DNA of 56,859 bases from Sphingobacteriaceae bacterium UBA6709 (GCA_002454425.1 DKIV01000002.1:1-56859), one strand, 5' to 3'. Positions 7,633 through 16,483 are shown, numbered from the stretch's first letter. Numbers and translations: made by a program. The notes: generated from the letters alone by a model not told the origin.

Positions 7633-8775
7633 ATGAATAAAAAGAAACTTCTATTTATTGACCGTGATGGCACCCTGGTGCTGGAGCCTGAAGACTATCA
7701 GGTAGATTCGTTCCTGAAGCTTGAATTTTATCCATACGCGTTCAAATATCTTTCTCTGATTGCGGAAGAATTGGATTTCGAATTAGTGATGGTCACCAAT
7801 CAGGATGGCCTGGGAACAGCGTCACATCCGGAGGAGCACTTCTGGCCGGTGCATAACTTCATCATGCAAAGCTTCGCCAATGAAGGCATCCATTTTTCGG
7901 AAACCATTATTGATAAGACCTTCGCTCATGAGAACGCTCCAACCCGCAAGCCAGGCACAGCCCTGCTTACCCACTATTTTGACAGCGAGCGCTTCGATCT
8001 TGAGAATTCTTATGTTATTGGCGATCGTATTACCGATGTGGCACTAGCAAAGAACCTTGGCTGTAAGGCCTTGTGGCTAAACCGCGACGCAGGTCTTGGA
8101 GCAACCGAGCTGCCGGAAGCTCTGGCAAGTTATGAGTCATGGATAGCGCTGGCAACGACGGCATGGAAGGATATTTATGAGTTTCTTAAAGGAGGAAAAC
8201 GCCATACTACACATCGGAGAACCACCAAAGAGACAGATATTCTTGTAGAGCTGGATCTTGATGGCACAGGAAAATCAACGATAAATACGGGATTGAGCTT
8301 CTTCGATCATATGCTCGACCAGATCGCCCGCCATGGTGGGATTGACCTGCGTATTGAAGCGCAGGGCGACCTGCATATCGATGAACATCATACTATCGAA
8401 GACACTGCTATAACTTTGGGCGAGGCAATGGCCAAAGCTTTAGGTGATAAAAGAGGCATAGAACGTTATGGCTTCTGTCTGCCGATGGATGACTGTCTGG
8501 CGCAGGTAGCCATTGATTTTGGAGGAAGAAACTGGCTTATATGGGACGCCACCTTTAAAAGAGAGAAAGTTGGCGATATGCCTACGGAGATGTTTTTGCA
8601 CTTTTTCAAGTCCTTTAGTGATGCGTCCAAAAGCAACCTGAATATAAAAGCAGAGGGCGACAATGAGCATCACAAGATCGAGGCGATCTTCAAAGCCTTC
8701 GCCAAAGCCATAAAAATGTCAATAAAAAGAGATTTCAGACATTTTCAGCTACCCAGCACTAAGGGAGTAATTTAG
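7633..8775 (+). CDS. hisB: Bifunctional histidinol-phosphatase / imidazoleglycerol-phosphate dehydratase
   Basis: Fused enzyme catalysing the dehydration of imidazole glycerol phosphate and the later dephosphorylation of histidinol phosphate. Residues 1 to about 165 are a HAD phosphatase (nucleophile in FIDRDGTLV, then VMVTNQDGLG and GDRITDVALA). Residues from about 190 to 380 form the dehydratase with repeated metal motifs DEHHTIEDTA and EHHKIEAIFKAFAKA and the segment FFDHMLDQIARHGG. The ATG at 7633 begins one base after the hisC stop; an upstream in-frame start would overlap hisC and add unrelated residues. The fusion is typical of Bacteroidota and gamma-proteobacteria. Confidence 0.96.
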   Translation: MNKKKLLFIDRDGTLVLEPEDYQVDSFLKLEFYPYAFKYLSLIAEELDFELVMVTNQDGLGTASHPEEHFWPVHNFIMQSFANEGIHFSETIIDKTFAHENAPTRKPGTALLTHYFDSERFDLENSYVIGDRITDVALAKNLGCKALWLNRDAGLGATELPEALASYESWIALATTAWKDIYEFLKGGKRHTTHRRTTKETDILVELDLDGTGKSTINTGLSFFDHMLDQIARHGGIDLRIEAQGDLHIDEHHTIEDTAITLGEAMAKALGDKRGIERYGFCLPMDDCLAQVAIDFGGRNWLIWDATFKREKVGDMPTEMFLHFFKSFSDASKSNLNIKAEGDNEHHKIEAIFKAFAKAIKMSIKRDFRHFQLPSTKGVI

Positions 8776-8803
8776 TTGGTACGATTATTATAATTGATAG
8801 AGT

Positions 8804-9433
8804 ATGGATACGATGGCAAAGTCCCCGGAATTGCAGAATAAAAAATTAGGTATCATCTCGTACGGGGCGGGTAACATCTTTTCCCTTACAGCGGCTTTAG
8901 ATCGATTGTCTATAAATTATGAGCTGATCAAGCATGCTGAAGATTTTGATGCTTTTGACAGATATATCATACCTGGCGTGGGACACGCAGGTGCCGCAAT
9001 GGCGAAACTGGAGGCAAGCGGCATGGTCGAAAAGATTAAAAACACGAAGAAGCCCGTGCTTGGTATTTGCGTAGGAATGCAGCTGCTTACCAGCTTTTCT
9101 GAGGAGGGAAATGTCAACTTATTGGGCATTACGGACCAGAATACACGCCTATTTCCAGATGATTTACACTTGAAGATTCCGCACACAGGCTGGAATAGCG
9201 TTCAGTTTTCATCTGGCAATGAACTGTTTAGGAATATTGAGAACGGAACATTCTTTTATTTCGTTCATTCCTATTTTATTGAATTTAATCATACTTTTAC
9301 CGTTGCTTTTGCCGATTACGGATTGAAGTTCTCGGCGGCATTGAGAAAGAATAATTATTATGGAGTTCAGTTTCATCCAGAGAAGTCGGGTGAGGCGGGA
9401 GAACTTTTACTTAAAAACTTTTCAGAAATATAG
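8804..9433 (+). CDS. hisH: Imidazole glycerol phosphate synthase glutaminase subunit
   Basis: Class I glutamine amidotransferase that releases ammonia for the HisF cyclase. The catalytic Cys is about residue 89 in VLGICVGMQLL, and the His-Glu pair is in VQFHPEKSGE near the C-terminus; the oxyanion-strand motif IPGVGHAG is also present. The protein is 209 residues if started at 8804; a second Met codon at 8813 is equally possible because no ribosome-binding site decides. It follows hisB by 28 nt and precedes hisA by 6 nt, not directly hisF, as usual in this phylum. Confidence 0.95.
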   Translation: MDTMAKSPELQNKKLGIISYGAGNIFSLTAALDRLSINYELIKHAEDFDAFDRYIIPGVGHAGAAMAKLEASGMVEKIKNTKKPVLGICVGMQLLTSFSEEGNVNLLGITDQNTRLFPDDLHLKIPHTGWNSVQFSSGNELFRNIENGTFFYFVHSYFIEFNHTFTVAFADYGLKFSAALRKNNYYGVQFHPEKSGEAGELLLKNFSEI

Positions 9434-9439
9434 AAAGAC

Positions 9440-10189
9440 ATGTACATTATCCCTGCTATTGACATTTTGGACAAGAAAGTTGTCCGCTTGCGCGAAGGAA
9501 ATTACGAACAGGCAACCATCTATGATGTGAGCCTGGAAGAAATGATTGAAAAATACCAGTCTAACGGAACTGAATTCGTTCATATCATTGACCTGAACGG
9601 CGCCAAGGGCGATTTCAGCAATCAGGATTATGTACTGAGTGTAGTGCGGAATACTGAAATGAAAGTACAGTACGGTGGCGGTATCAGAAGCATCGAAAAA
9701 GTAAAGGAACTTATTGACGCGGGAATACATCGTATTGTTGTAGGAACACAGGCGATTACAAACCCGGAATTCCTTGATGAATTAAGTAAGGCCGTGTGCG
9801 GCAAGGACCAATGTTCTGATCAGGTAGTTGTTGCTATCGACGTTCTTGACGAGATCATCAAATACTCGGGATGGATGGAAAGCTCGCCGGTGAAGCTCAT
9901 GGATTATGTTGACAGATGTCTAAATCTTGGCTTCTTCAGATTCCTATGTACGGATATCAATAAAGATGGTAAACTTGGCGGTGCCGGCGTAGATCTTTAT
10001 AAAAAACTTCTCAACCATTCACCTTTTATTAAACTCATCGCCTCCGGTGGTATCAGTTCCATGGATGATATCCGCGCGCTGCAGGAAATAAAGGTAGAGT
10101 CATGCGTAGTAGGAAAAGCTATTTACGAAGGACATATCACGGTGGAAGAAATTCAGGATTGGAACTTGAAGTCGTTGATTTCATTTTAA
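9440..10189 (+). CDS. hisA: ProFAR isomerase
   Basis: Amadori isomerase, (beta/alpha)8 barrel, converting ProFAR to PRFAR in the fourth step of the pathway. Catalytic Asp candidates are in IPAIDILDKKVVRL near the N-terminus and FLCTDINKDGKLGG around residue 176, as expected for the HisA half-barrel repeat. Phosphate-binding glycines appear in VQYGGGIRS and IASGGISS. The 249-residue length is normal. It lies between hisH and hisF in the operon and is paralogous to hisF. Confidence 0.96.
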   Translation: MYIIPAIDILDKKVVRLREGNYEQATIYDVSLEEMIEKYQSNGTEFVHIIDLNGAKGDFSNQDYVLSVVRNTEMKVQYGGGIRSIEKVKELIDAGIHRIVVGTQAITNPEFLDELSKAVCGKDQCSDQVVVAIDVLDEIIKYSGWMESSPVKLMDYVDRCLNLGFFRFLCTDINKDGKLGGAGVDLYKKLLNHSPFIKLIASGGISSMDDIRALQEIKVESCVVGKAIYEGHITVEEIQDWNLKSLISF

Positions 10190-10213
10190 TCTCAAGAATT
10201 TATCCGGCATTTT

Positions 10214-11011
10214 ATGAATAATAACATTCAGCAAAGGACAGCACATCAGCAGGGAAATCTGGCAAGACGTATTGTTCCCTGTCTTGATGTTAAGGATGGC
10301 AGAACCGTTAAAGGGGTAAATTTTGTGAGTCTGCAAGACGCCGGTGATCCTGTAGAGCTTGCCTGGCAGTATTCCAGGCAGGGTGCTGATGAGCTGGTAT
10401 TTCTCGATATCACGGCTACGCACGAGCGGCGGAAAACAATGGTTGATCTGGTGAAAGCGGTTGCCCGCCAGATTAACATTCCTTTTACCATCGGTGGGGG
10501 TATTAATGAGCTCGCCGATGCTGAAGTGCTGCTAAATGCGGGAGCTGATAAGATTTCCATTAATTCCGCGGCTGCGCGTAATCCCGGACTTATTGATGAG
10601 CTTGCGGCAGCTTTCGGAAAACAGTTTGTAGTGGTTGCTATAGACACGCGTTTGGTGGAAGGCAAGAACCTTGTGCATTTAAACGGAGGAAGGATTGCTA
10701 CGGCACAACAGACGGAGCAATGGATTAAGGAAGTGGAAAGCCGCGGCGCGGGGGAGATTTTGCTCACGTCTATGGATCATGACGGCACTAAAAACGGTTT
10801 TGACACCTCCCTACTAAAAAGAATTAACGAAAGCCTGAGCATCCCTCTGATAGCCTCGGGTGGTGCGGGCAACATGCAACACTTCGCGGATGTATTTAAC
10901 ATTGCGGAAGTTGACGCGGCATTGGCGGCATCAGTATTTCACTATGGCGAGATACTCATTCCGGAGTTAAAAGAGGAGTTAAGAAAACAGGGCGTGCAGG
11001 TGCGCAGTTAA
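10214..11011 (+). CDS. hisF: Imidazole glycerol phosphate synthase cyclase subunit
   Basis: Barrel enzyme that uses HisH-derived ammonia to make imidazole glycerol phosphate and AICAR from PRFAR. Motifs: RIVPCLDVKDGRTVKGVNF with the first catalytic Asp, FTIGGGI, and LLTSMDHDGTKNGFD with the second Asp; ASGGAGNMQH binds phosphate. 265 residues; the first 16 (MNNNIQQRTAHQQGN) are a low-complexity tail absent from many homologues, so translation could start later, but no better ATG is seen. Spacing to hisIE is 27 nt. Confidence 0.96.
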   Translation: MNNNIQQRTAHQQGNLARRIVPCLDVKDGRTVKGVNFVSLQDAGDPVELAWQYSRQGADELVFLDITATHERRKTMVDLVKAVARQINIPFTIGGGINELADAEVLLNAGADKISINSAAARNPGLIDELAAAFGKQFVVVAIDTRLVEGKNLVHLNGGRIATAQQTEQWIKEVESRGAGEILLTSMDHDGTKNGFDTSLLKRINESLSIPLIASGGAGNMQHFADVFNIAEVDAALAASVFHYGEILIPELKEELRKQGVQVRS

Positions 11012-11038
11012 CGCGCTAATTATTAATTACAGAGTCTC

Positions 11039-11626
11039 ATGCAAATTGATTTTAATAAAGGCGAGGGATTAGTTCCTGTTATTGTACAGGACGTTCAGAG
11101 CCTTGAAGTGCTGATGTTGGGTTATATGAACCAAGAAGCACTCGATATTACTAACCGAGAAAAAAGGGTAACCTTCTTTTCCCGATCAAAAAATCGTCTG
11201 TGGACGAAAGGTGAAGAGAGTGGCAACGTGCTGGAAGTTCAGCATATTTATGCTGATTGCGATAAGGATACCATTCTCATTTTGGCGAAACCAGCGGGAC
11301 CTACCTGCCACACAGGCAGTCGTTCGTGCTTTGAAACGCCCTTTAACCAGAACTTCCTATTTCAGCTGGAGAGCATTGTTGCCGATCGTTATGAACACCC
11401 TGTAGAAGGATCATACGTCAACAGTCTGCATAAAAAAGGCATCAATAGAATAGCTCAGAAAGTTGGCGAGGAGGGCGTGGAGACGGTGGTAGCTGCGCTG
11501 AACCAAACTCAGGACGACTTAATAAATGAAGCTTCCGACCTATTATTCCATTTAGTAGTGCTACTAAGAGAGAAAAATCTTAGTCTGAAAGATTTAGCAC
11601 TAAATCTGGAACAAAGACATAAATAA
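11039..11626 (+). CDS. hisI: Bifunctional phosphoribosyl-AMP cyclohydrolase / phosphoribosyl-ATP pyrophosphatase
   Basis: Fused HisI-HisE catalysing steps two and three of histidine synthesis. Residues 1 to about 110 are the zinc- and magnesium-dependent cyclohydrolase, with DCDKDTILILAKPAG and CHTGSRSCF supplying metal ligands. Residues about 115-195 are the all-helical MazG-like pyrophosphatase with EEGVETVVAAL and DLINEASDLLFHLVVLL. 195 residues is standard for the fusion. The stop codon lies 2 nt before the next gene, a WD40 protein, so the two are almost certainly co-transcribed. Confidence 0.96.
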   Translation: MQIDFNKGEGLVPVIVQDVQSLEVLMLGYMNQEALDITNREKRVTFFSRSKNRLWTKGEESGNVLEVQHIYADCDKDTILILAKPAGPTCHTGSRSCFETPFNQNFLFQLESIVADRYEHPVEGSYVNSLHKKGINRIAQKVGEEGVETVVAALNQTQDDLINEASDLLFHLVVLLREKNLSLKDLALNLEQRHK

Positions 11627-11628
11627 TC

Positions 11629-12537
11629 ATGACCGATGTTAGTCTGAAAGCAAGCTTACCGGGACATCAAAATCCTGTATATGGCCTTGAGCTTCTTCCG
11701 GATGCGAAAACGTTCTATACTGCCGGGAATGATCGTGGCGTTGTCGAGTGGAATTTACAGGAACTTAGCTTTTCAAAAATTGCGTTTCCCGTAAAAAGCC
11801 CTGTATATTCATTATGCTATTCACCGAACAGTCAACTGCTGTTCAGCGTTGAACGTTCGGGAATTTGCACAGCTTACCAGCCAGGTAGTCAGCAGGTTGT
11901 TTTTCAGAAAAAATATCATCAGCTGCCGGCGTTCAGCATAAAATCTATCGATAGTAAGCGCGAACTGGTGTCGGTAGGGGAAGATGGCTCATTAATAATT
12001 ATGAATCACGAGGGCGAATTGCTGCAACAATTGGTAGTTTCCACGCAAGCCTTGCGATGTGCGGAAATATCAGCAGACGGGTCGCGTCTCGCTGTGGGAG
12101 GTAAAGACGGAGTAATCAGTATCTATCAGACGAGCGACTATTCTATTGAAACACAATATAAAGCGCATGAAGGCAGCATCACCTCCCTCCGATTCAGTCC
12201 GGATGGCCGATTTTTGTTCTCAGGCGGACGCGATGCGCAGCTTCAGCTGTTCAGTATGGCGAAGCACGCGCTTGTTCATCAATTTGTGCCGCACCTCTTT
12301 GCTGTTTACGATATAGAGTTTCATCCGGAGCAGTCTCTGTTTGCCACGGCAAGTCAGGACAAAAGTATTAAGATCTGGGATTTTGAGTCGCTCAACCTTA
12401 AAAAGACCATAAGCAGAGACAAGGGATTTGAAGCCCATACTCATTCAGTAAATAACATTGCCTGGAATAATGAAAACGGTGATCTACTTTCTGTAGGGGA
12501 TGATAGAACCGTAAAAGTGTGGAGCTTTAGGGATTAA
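11629..12537 (+). CDS. WD40 repeat protein at the end of the his operon
   Basis: A 302-residue protein without a signal peptide, built of about seven WD40-type repeats that probably close into a beta-propeller. Recognisable repeat ends include FYTAGNDRGVVEWNL, FSGGRDAQLQLFS, FATASQDKSIKIWDF and LSVGDDRTVKVWSF, with GH or AH dipeptides earlier in each repeat. No enzymatic motif is visible. It starts 2 nt after hisIE, so it is translated from the his mRNA and would share the attenuator control. Its role is unknown; a scaffold or regulator is possible. Its 3' end overlaps the convergent NlpC/P60 gene by 11 nt. Confidence 0.85.
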   Translation: MTDVSLKASLPGHQNPVYGLELLPDAKTFYTAGNDRGVVEWNLQELSFSKIAFPVKSPVYSLCYSPNSQLLFSVERSGICTAYQPGSQQVVFQKKYHQLPAFSIKSIDSKRELVSVGEDGSLIIMNHEGELLQQLVVSTQALRCAEISADGSRLAVGGKDGVISIYQTSDYSIETQYKAHEGSITSLRFSPDGRFLFSGGRDAQLQLFSMAKHALVHQFVPHLFAVYDIEFHPEQSLFATASQDKSIKIWDFESLNLKKTISRDKGFEAHTHSVNNIAWNNENGDLLSVGDDRTVKVWSFRD

Positions 12538-13300
12538 AGCGTTTGACGATACGCAGTTTGTGGGTGTATCGTTTAAGATCGGAACTATATATCCCTTCGT
12601 TATCGATGCTATCGATCTTCACCCTTCCGGAGGCGTGAACTATCTCATGGTTGCTTAACATGATACCCACATGTATAATACGCCCTTCGTCGTTATCAAA
12701 AAACGCGAGATCTCCGGCTTTTGCCTCCTGAAGAAAGCCTACTAATTCGCCTTGCTCCGCCTGTTGCCATGCGTCGCGTTGGAGAGAGATTCCCATAAGC
12801 TTGAATACAAGCTGCGTAAATCCGGAACAATCAATACCAAACAGCGAACGCCCGCCCCAGAGGTAAGGCGCCTGCATAAAGAATGTACTTAGTCGTAACA
12901 CTTCCTCAGGACTGAAAGTATTGTTACTTAACACAGGCTCATCCAGAAAAGAGTAGCTATCTCTGGCGAGCTTAAATTGACGCTCCTCCGGAACAGGGAT
13001 AACAGAACCGGTGAGCAGATATAGTTTTTCGCCGGTACGCTCATTGACAACTATTTGAACGGGCATGGTGTCTAGCAGCCTTACTGGTGTATGAATATCA
13101 GCTATAGGAGCGTATTGTTTCGTATCGATCCAGCCCTCATACCTATCCGCATAAGTACGTATACGTGTCCAATTTTTGTTAACCTCAAGAACTTCGAACG
13201 TATCGCCGAACAGGAGATAACTTAGTATTTCGCTTTTATCGGAGCTTGCCGCGCGCAAGGGTACTAAAGCGAGATTACATACACCGGATGCTGATATCAT
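12527..13300 (-). CDS. NlpC/P60 family cysteine peptidase with SH3-like N-terminal part
   Basis: Predicted peptidoglycan endopeptidase or dipeptidyl-peptidase VI-like enzyme. Residues about 10-75 look like a bacterial SH3 domain (CNLALVPLRAASSDKSEI, then WTRIRTYADRYEGWI). The C-terminal half is NlpC/P60: catalytic Cys in GIDCSGFTQLVFKLMGI, His in GRIIHVGIML. About 257 residues. No signal peptide or lipobox is seen, so a cytoplasmic role in muropeptide recycling is more likely than wall attack. The ATG at 13300 is preferred over an upstream TTG at 13318. It is monocistronic and convergent with the WD40 gene. Confidence 0.85.
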   Translation of the reverse strand: MISASGVCNLALVPLRAASSDKSEILSYLLFGDTFEVLEVNKNWTRIRTYADRYEGWIDTKQYAPIADIHTPVRLLDTMPVQIVVNERTGEKLYLLTGSVIPVPEERQFKLARDSYSFLDEPVLSNNTFSPEEVLRLSTFFMQAPYLWGGRSLFGIDCSGFTQLVFKLMGISLQRDAWQQAEQGELVGFLQEAKAGDLAFFDNDEGRIIHVGIMLSNHEIVHASGRVKIDSIDNEGIYSSDLKRYTHKLRIVKRFNP

Positions 13301-13459
13301 AATAGCAAACTTAAGCAATTTTGCAGATTTCGGAATGGCGCGGCGAGGTGTTTATTAAGATAGAAGATTCAGCCAGTCAGAAGCTCTCATGACATGATAT
13401 TTTGCAATGCCGAAACTTATTTAACCGACCAACTGTTTCAACTATAAACACCTTAAGCT

Positions 13460-13939
13460 ATGTTACATCTTAATCAAATAACAAAGATCCTGATCGCTGT
13501 CGAAAACAGTAAGAGTGCCGAATTAGTAGCCTCTTATGGCTATGAGATAGCTCATAAATTGAATGCCAGCGTAGCACTTCTCCATGTGAATGACGTTCCG
13601 GTAGCTACCCCCTACTTAAGCGATCCTCTTTTAAACGAATCGCAAGTAATCATTCCGGAGGTAGTGCAGGCACAGGATGAGGCCAGCAAACATTTGTTGG
13701 AGGACCTTACCGAGCGCTTTTCAAATGGGGTAACAACGTATACTTTTAACAAATTGGGAAGCCCCCGGGAAGAAATTCTTGCCACCGCAGAAGAATGGGG
13801 AGCAGATCTGATTGTCGCGGGGACGCATGGTCGCACAGGGTTTGACCATTTTCTGTCGGGCAGTGTAGCAGAGAAAGTTGTAAGGAAGACAAAGTGCCCG
13901 GTACTTATTGTGCCCACCAAAGAGGAAGAGAACGACTAA
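13460..13939 (+). CDS. Universal stress protein, UspA family
   Basis: A single-domain UspA fold of 159 residues. The ATP-binding signature G-x2-G-x9-G-S is present as GTHGRTGFDHFLSGS in the C-terminal third, followed by VRKTKCPVLIVPT, so this is probably a nucleotide-binding type. The N-terminus (ILIAVENSKSAELVA) carries the usual first strand. It is flanked by divergent NlpC/P60 and a convergent ferredoxin gene and has no obvious operon partner. Its exact role cannot be read from sequence. Confidence 0.88.
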   Translation: MLHLNQITKILIAVENSKSAELVASYGYEIAHKLNASVALLHVNDVPVATPYLSDPLLNESQVIIPEVVQAQDEASKHLLEDLTERFSNGVTTYTFNKLGSPREEILATAEEWGADLIVAGTHGRTGFDHFLSGSVAEKVVRKTKCPVLIVPTKEEEND

Positions 13940-13998
13940 AAAAGGTCAACAGTATTTGATAAGGCGGATCAAAGGATGTTGAAGTATGGAATACGCAC

Positions 13999-14030
13999 AA
14001 AAAAAGGGCTGAAACGATCGTTTCAGCCCT
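13999..14030 (-). terminator. Rho-independent terminator of the ferredoxin gene
   Basis: A perfect 26-bp palindrome at 14005-14030 (13-bp half AGGGCTGAAACGA) is followed on the minus strand by seven T (13999-14005). It lies 24 nt after the ferredoxin stop codon. Confidence 0.85.
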
Positions 14031-14053
14031 CTGAAGATTAAATATTTTAACAA

Positions 14054-14407
14054 TTATGCTTCCTGATGCAACCAGGCTTTTTTTGCAAGAAGCTCTTCTT
14101 CCGACTCGCGGATGTCCTCGTCGTCAACACAACAATCTACAGGACATACAGCAGCGCACTGAGGCTCTTCATGAAAACCCTTACACTCAGTACATTTATC
14201 AGAAACAATATAGTAAAATTCATCAGAGATGGCTTCCTGAGATTCTTCAGAATCAAGTGTCGTACCATCGCCAAAATCAATAATTCCGTTCAATGCGGTA
14301 CCGTCAGAGAAACGCCACGCTGCTCCAGCATCATAGATCGCGTTGTTAGGGCATTCCGGTTCACAGGCTCCACAATTTATACATTCGTCTGTTATTTTAA
14401 TCGCCAT
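14054..14407 (-). CDS. 4Fe-4S dicluster ferredoxin
   Basis: A 117-residue ferredoxin with two Cys clusters. The first is CINCGACEPECP (CxxCxxCxxxCP) at about residues 9-20; the second is CTECKGFHEEPQCAAVCPVDC around residues 73-93, in which the spacing between Cys two and three is extended, as in the bacterial Fd family often named FdxA-like or YfhL-like. An acidic insertion lies between them. It carries electrons for an unknown partner. It diverges from the LuxC-type reductase with 84 nt between start codons, an arrangement that could reflect linked function, though this is an inference. Confidence 0.9.
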   Translation of the reverse strand: MAIKITDECINCGACEPECPNNAIYDAGAAWRFSDGTALNGIIDFGDGTTLDSEESQEAISDEFYYIVSDKCTECKGFHEEPQCAAVCPVDCCVDDEDIRESEEELLAKKAWLHQEA

Positions 14408-14431
14408 GTCTAAAAAGTCTTTTCCTTAACT

Positions 14432-14469
14432 TAATTTTGCCAGATATAAGCAAAAACAGTGCAAATATA
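14432..14469. promoter_or_regulatory. Divergent -7 boxes for ferredoxin and acyl-CoA reductase
   Basis: TAATTTTG at 14432-14439 on the plus strand points to the reductase, and TATATTTG at 14469-14462 on the minus strand points to the ferredoxin. Both match TAnnTTTG exactly. Neither has a clear TTTG at the -33 spacing. Confidence 0.4.
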
Positions 14470-14491
14470 ACACAATCTATTTTATTAATCG

Positions 14492-15550
14492 ATGATAACT
14501 CCATTTAGTCCACAGATTCGCTATTCTTTAACAAAACTTGGACAATATCTACGCAACCCCGCAGATGACGAGCTGCAAGGTATAATTCAGGGAAGCAGAC
14601 ACCACAATGCGTGGTTTACTGAACAGGAAGTGGAAAAAGCTCTTGCCGGTATCGCGGCTATGTTGAGCGAAAAATCCATAGAGCATTGGTTCTCTCTTGA
14701 AAGCAGAGGTTTTAACGCCACCCTGGATGAAAGCTATTCGCGGCCTCGCGTAGTGGGCTTGATTCTTGCGGGAAACTTGCCTTTAGTAGGCTTCCATGAT
14801 ATCCTTTGTACCCTGGTATGCGGAAGGAAGGCTCTTATTAAACTGTCGGCGCAGGATAAGCTACTAATCCCCTATCTGTTAAAAAAGTGGACAGAATTTC
14901 ATCCGGAGCTAGGAGAATATATTGAATTCACGGAAAAGCTGGAAAACTTTGATGCTGTGATTGCTACAGGAAGTAATAATTCGTCCAGATACTTTGAGCA
15001 TTACTTTAGTAAGGTTCCGAACATTATCAGAAAAAACAGAAATAGCGTTGCCATCCTCACCGGCGATGAAAGCAAGGAAGATCTTTACGCTTTGGGAAAT
15101 GACATCTTCGATTACTACGGCCTCGGTTGTAGAAATGTATCTAAACTATATGTACGAGAGGGCTTTGACTTTGTAAAGTTTTTCGAAGCTATTGAACCTT
15201 TCAGTTACGTTTTTAATCACCATAAATACGCCAACAACTACGATTATAATAAGGCAATTTGCCTGGTAAATAAGGACATCCATTATGACAATGGTTTCGT
15301 GCTGTTGAAAAAAGATGGATCTGACAATCTGAGTTCACCTTTGGCAACGGTCTTTTTTGAAGAATACGGCAACGATGCGGAGCTCGTGAGCAAGTTAAAT
15401 ACACTGGAGGATAATATTCAGGTAATTGTATCTAAGAACCAACCGGAGGGACTTAATACTGGTACTTTTAGCTTCGGTTGCAGCCAAAGCCCCGATTTAT
15501 GGGACTATGCGGACGGCGTAAATACGGTGCGCTTCCTTCTTTCTTTGTAA
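14492..15550 (+). CDS. LuxC-type acyl-CoA reductase
   Basis: A 352-residue member of the LuxC/aldehyde-dehydrogenase-like family that reduces acyl-CoA or acyl thioesters to aldehydes with NADPH. Visible are the central VVGLILAGNLPLVGFHD segment and the Rossmann-like part, and the region GLGCRNVSKLYV, which includes a Cys that may be the acyl-accepting nucleophile. The Bacteroidota version stands alone rather than with luxDABE, so bioluminescence is not implied; its substrate is unknown. Divergent from the ferredoxin gene, followed after 40 nt by a small gene and ftsE. Confidence 0.8.
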   Translation: MITPFSPQIRYSLTKLGQYLRNPADDELQGIIQGSRHHNAWFTEQEVEKALAGIAAMLSEKSIEHWFSLESRGFNATLDESYSRPRVVGLILAGNLPLVGFHDILCTLVCGRKALIKLSAQDKLLIPYLLKKWTEFHPELGEYIEFTEKLENFDAVIATGSNNSSRYFEHYFSKVPNIIRKNRNSVAILTGDESKEDLYALGNDIFDYYGLGCRNVSKLYVREGFDFVKFFEAIEPFSYVFNHHKYANNYDYNKAICLVNKDIHYDNGFVLLKKDGSDNLSSPLATVFFEEYGNDAELVSKLNTLEDNIQVIVSKNQPEGLNTGTFSFGCSQSPDLWDYADGVNTVRFLLSL

Positions 15551-15590
15551 AAGAACAAACTTAATACAGGGAAAAGTTTAACTTTGAAGC

Positions 15591-15794
15591 ATGTACATCA
15601 TTAAAGTAAAAGGCGTAGCAAAAATTCCGGACTACATTCAATTGCGGGATGACAAGTTTACTTTATTGGCTTACTTCAGAGTAGACAGACCCGACAAAAC
15701 TCTTAATAAGCTGGGCCTGGGAGACAGAGCTGAAGAGATAATTAGTTTAGCGAAAGAGCTCCCTTTCGGAAAAATAATGAAATTAGAACTATAA
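15591..15794 (+). CDS. Small conserved-looking protein of 67 residues, unknown function
   Basis: A small basic-acidic protein starting MYIIKVKGVAKIPDY and ending GKIMKLEL. I recognise no domain with certainty; the sequence has no membrane segment, no signal peptide and no Cys. It ends one base before the ftsE ATG, so tight co-translation with FtsE is likely, and it sits 40 nt after the reductase. Coding status is supported by this packing and a balanced composition, not by a family match. Confidence 0.65.
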   Translation: MYIIKVKGVAKIPDYIQLRDDKFTLLAYFRVDRPDKTLNKLGLGDRAEEIISLAKELPFGKIMKLEL

Positions 15795-15795
15795 G

Positions 15796-16476
15796 ATGAT
15801 TGGCAACTCCATTATCAAATTAAATAATGTTGATATCTATCAGCAGAAACATCTCGTTCTCTCTAACGTTAGCTTGCATATCGAAAAAGGAGAATTTGTG
15901 TTTCTTATAGGTCAGACGGGCTCAGGAAAAAGTAGCCTCATGAAAGTGATCTATGGAGAGATTAAGGTACAGAATGGCGATGGTCACGCCGGAGGTTTTG
16001 AGCTATCGAAAATAACAGATAAGGATATTCCCTTCCTGCGCCGGAAATTAGGTATTGTCTTCCAGGATTTTCAGTTGCTAACAGATCGTACCGTGGAAAG
16101 CAACCTTGAATTTGTGCTGAAGGCCACAGGATGGCATGATAAAAAGCTCATTAATGAGCGTATAAAAGACGTCCTGGAAAAGGTAGGATTACGCTCAAAG
16201 CTAAAAAAAATGCCCCATGAATTATCAGGAGGTGAGCAACAGCGTGTTGTTATAGCGCGGGCATTGCTTAATGATCCGGAGATTATTCTGGCGGATGAGC
16301 CAACGGGGCACCTGGACCCAGACACATCGGAAGAGGTGATGCTTCTGTTAAAGGAGATTAGCCGGGCAGGTACCGCGGTACTTATGGCAACACACAACTA
16401 CAATCTGATCAGAGCTTTCCCTTCGAGGATTATAAAATGCGAGGATGGGCGGGTTATTGAAGATGTAACAGTTTAA
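15796..16476 (+). CDS. ftsE: Cell-division ABC ATPase FtsE
   Basis: ATP-binding subunit of the FtsEX complex, which activates peptidoglycan hydrolysis at the division site. 226 residues with Walker A GQTGSGKSSL (about residue 38), Q-loop, signature LSGGEQQRVVIARAL, Walker B IILADEPTGHLDP and switch His in MATHNYNL. FtsX is not in this window, as is common in Bacteroidota where the two genes are separate. By sequence alone, a LolD-like lipoprotein-release ATPase is an alternative. Preceded by the 67-residue gene and followed by an intrinsic terminator. Confidence 0.85.
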   Translation: MIGNSIIKLNNVDIYQQKHLVLSNVSLHIEKGEFVFLIGQTGSGKSSLMKVIYGEIKVQNGDGHAGGFELSKITDKDIPFLRRKLGIVFQDFQLLTDRTVESNLEFVLKATGWHDKKLINERIKDVLEKVGLRSKLKKMPHELSGGEQQRVVIARALLNDPEIILADEPTGHLDPDTSEEVMLLLKEISRAGTAVLMATHNYNLIRAFPSRIIKCEDGRVIEDVTV

Positions 16477-16483
16477 TAGAAAG

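Noticed and set aside
13395..13410. Promoter box before the universal stress gene
   Set aside because: TATTTTG is one base short of TAnnTTTG and no -33 element was found, so I did not list it.
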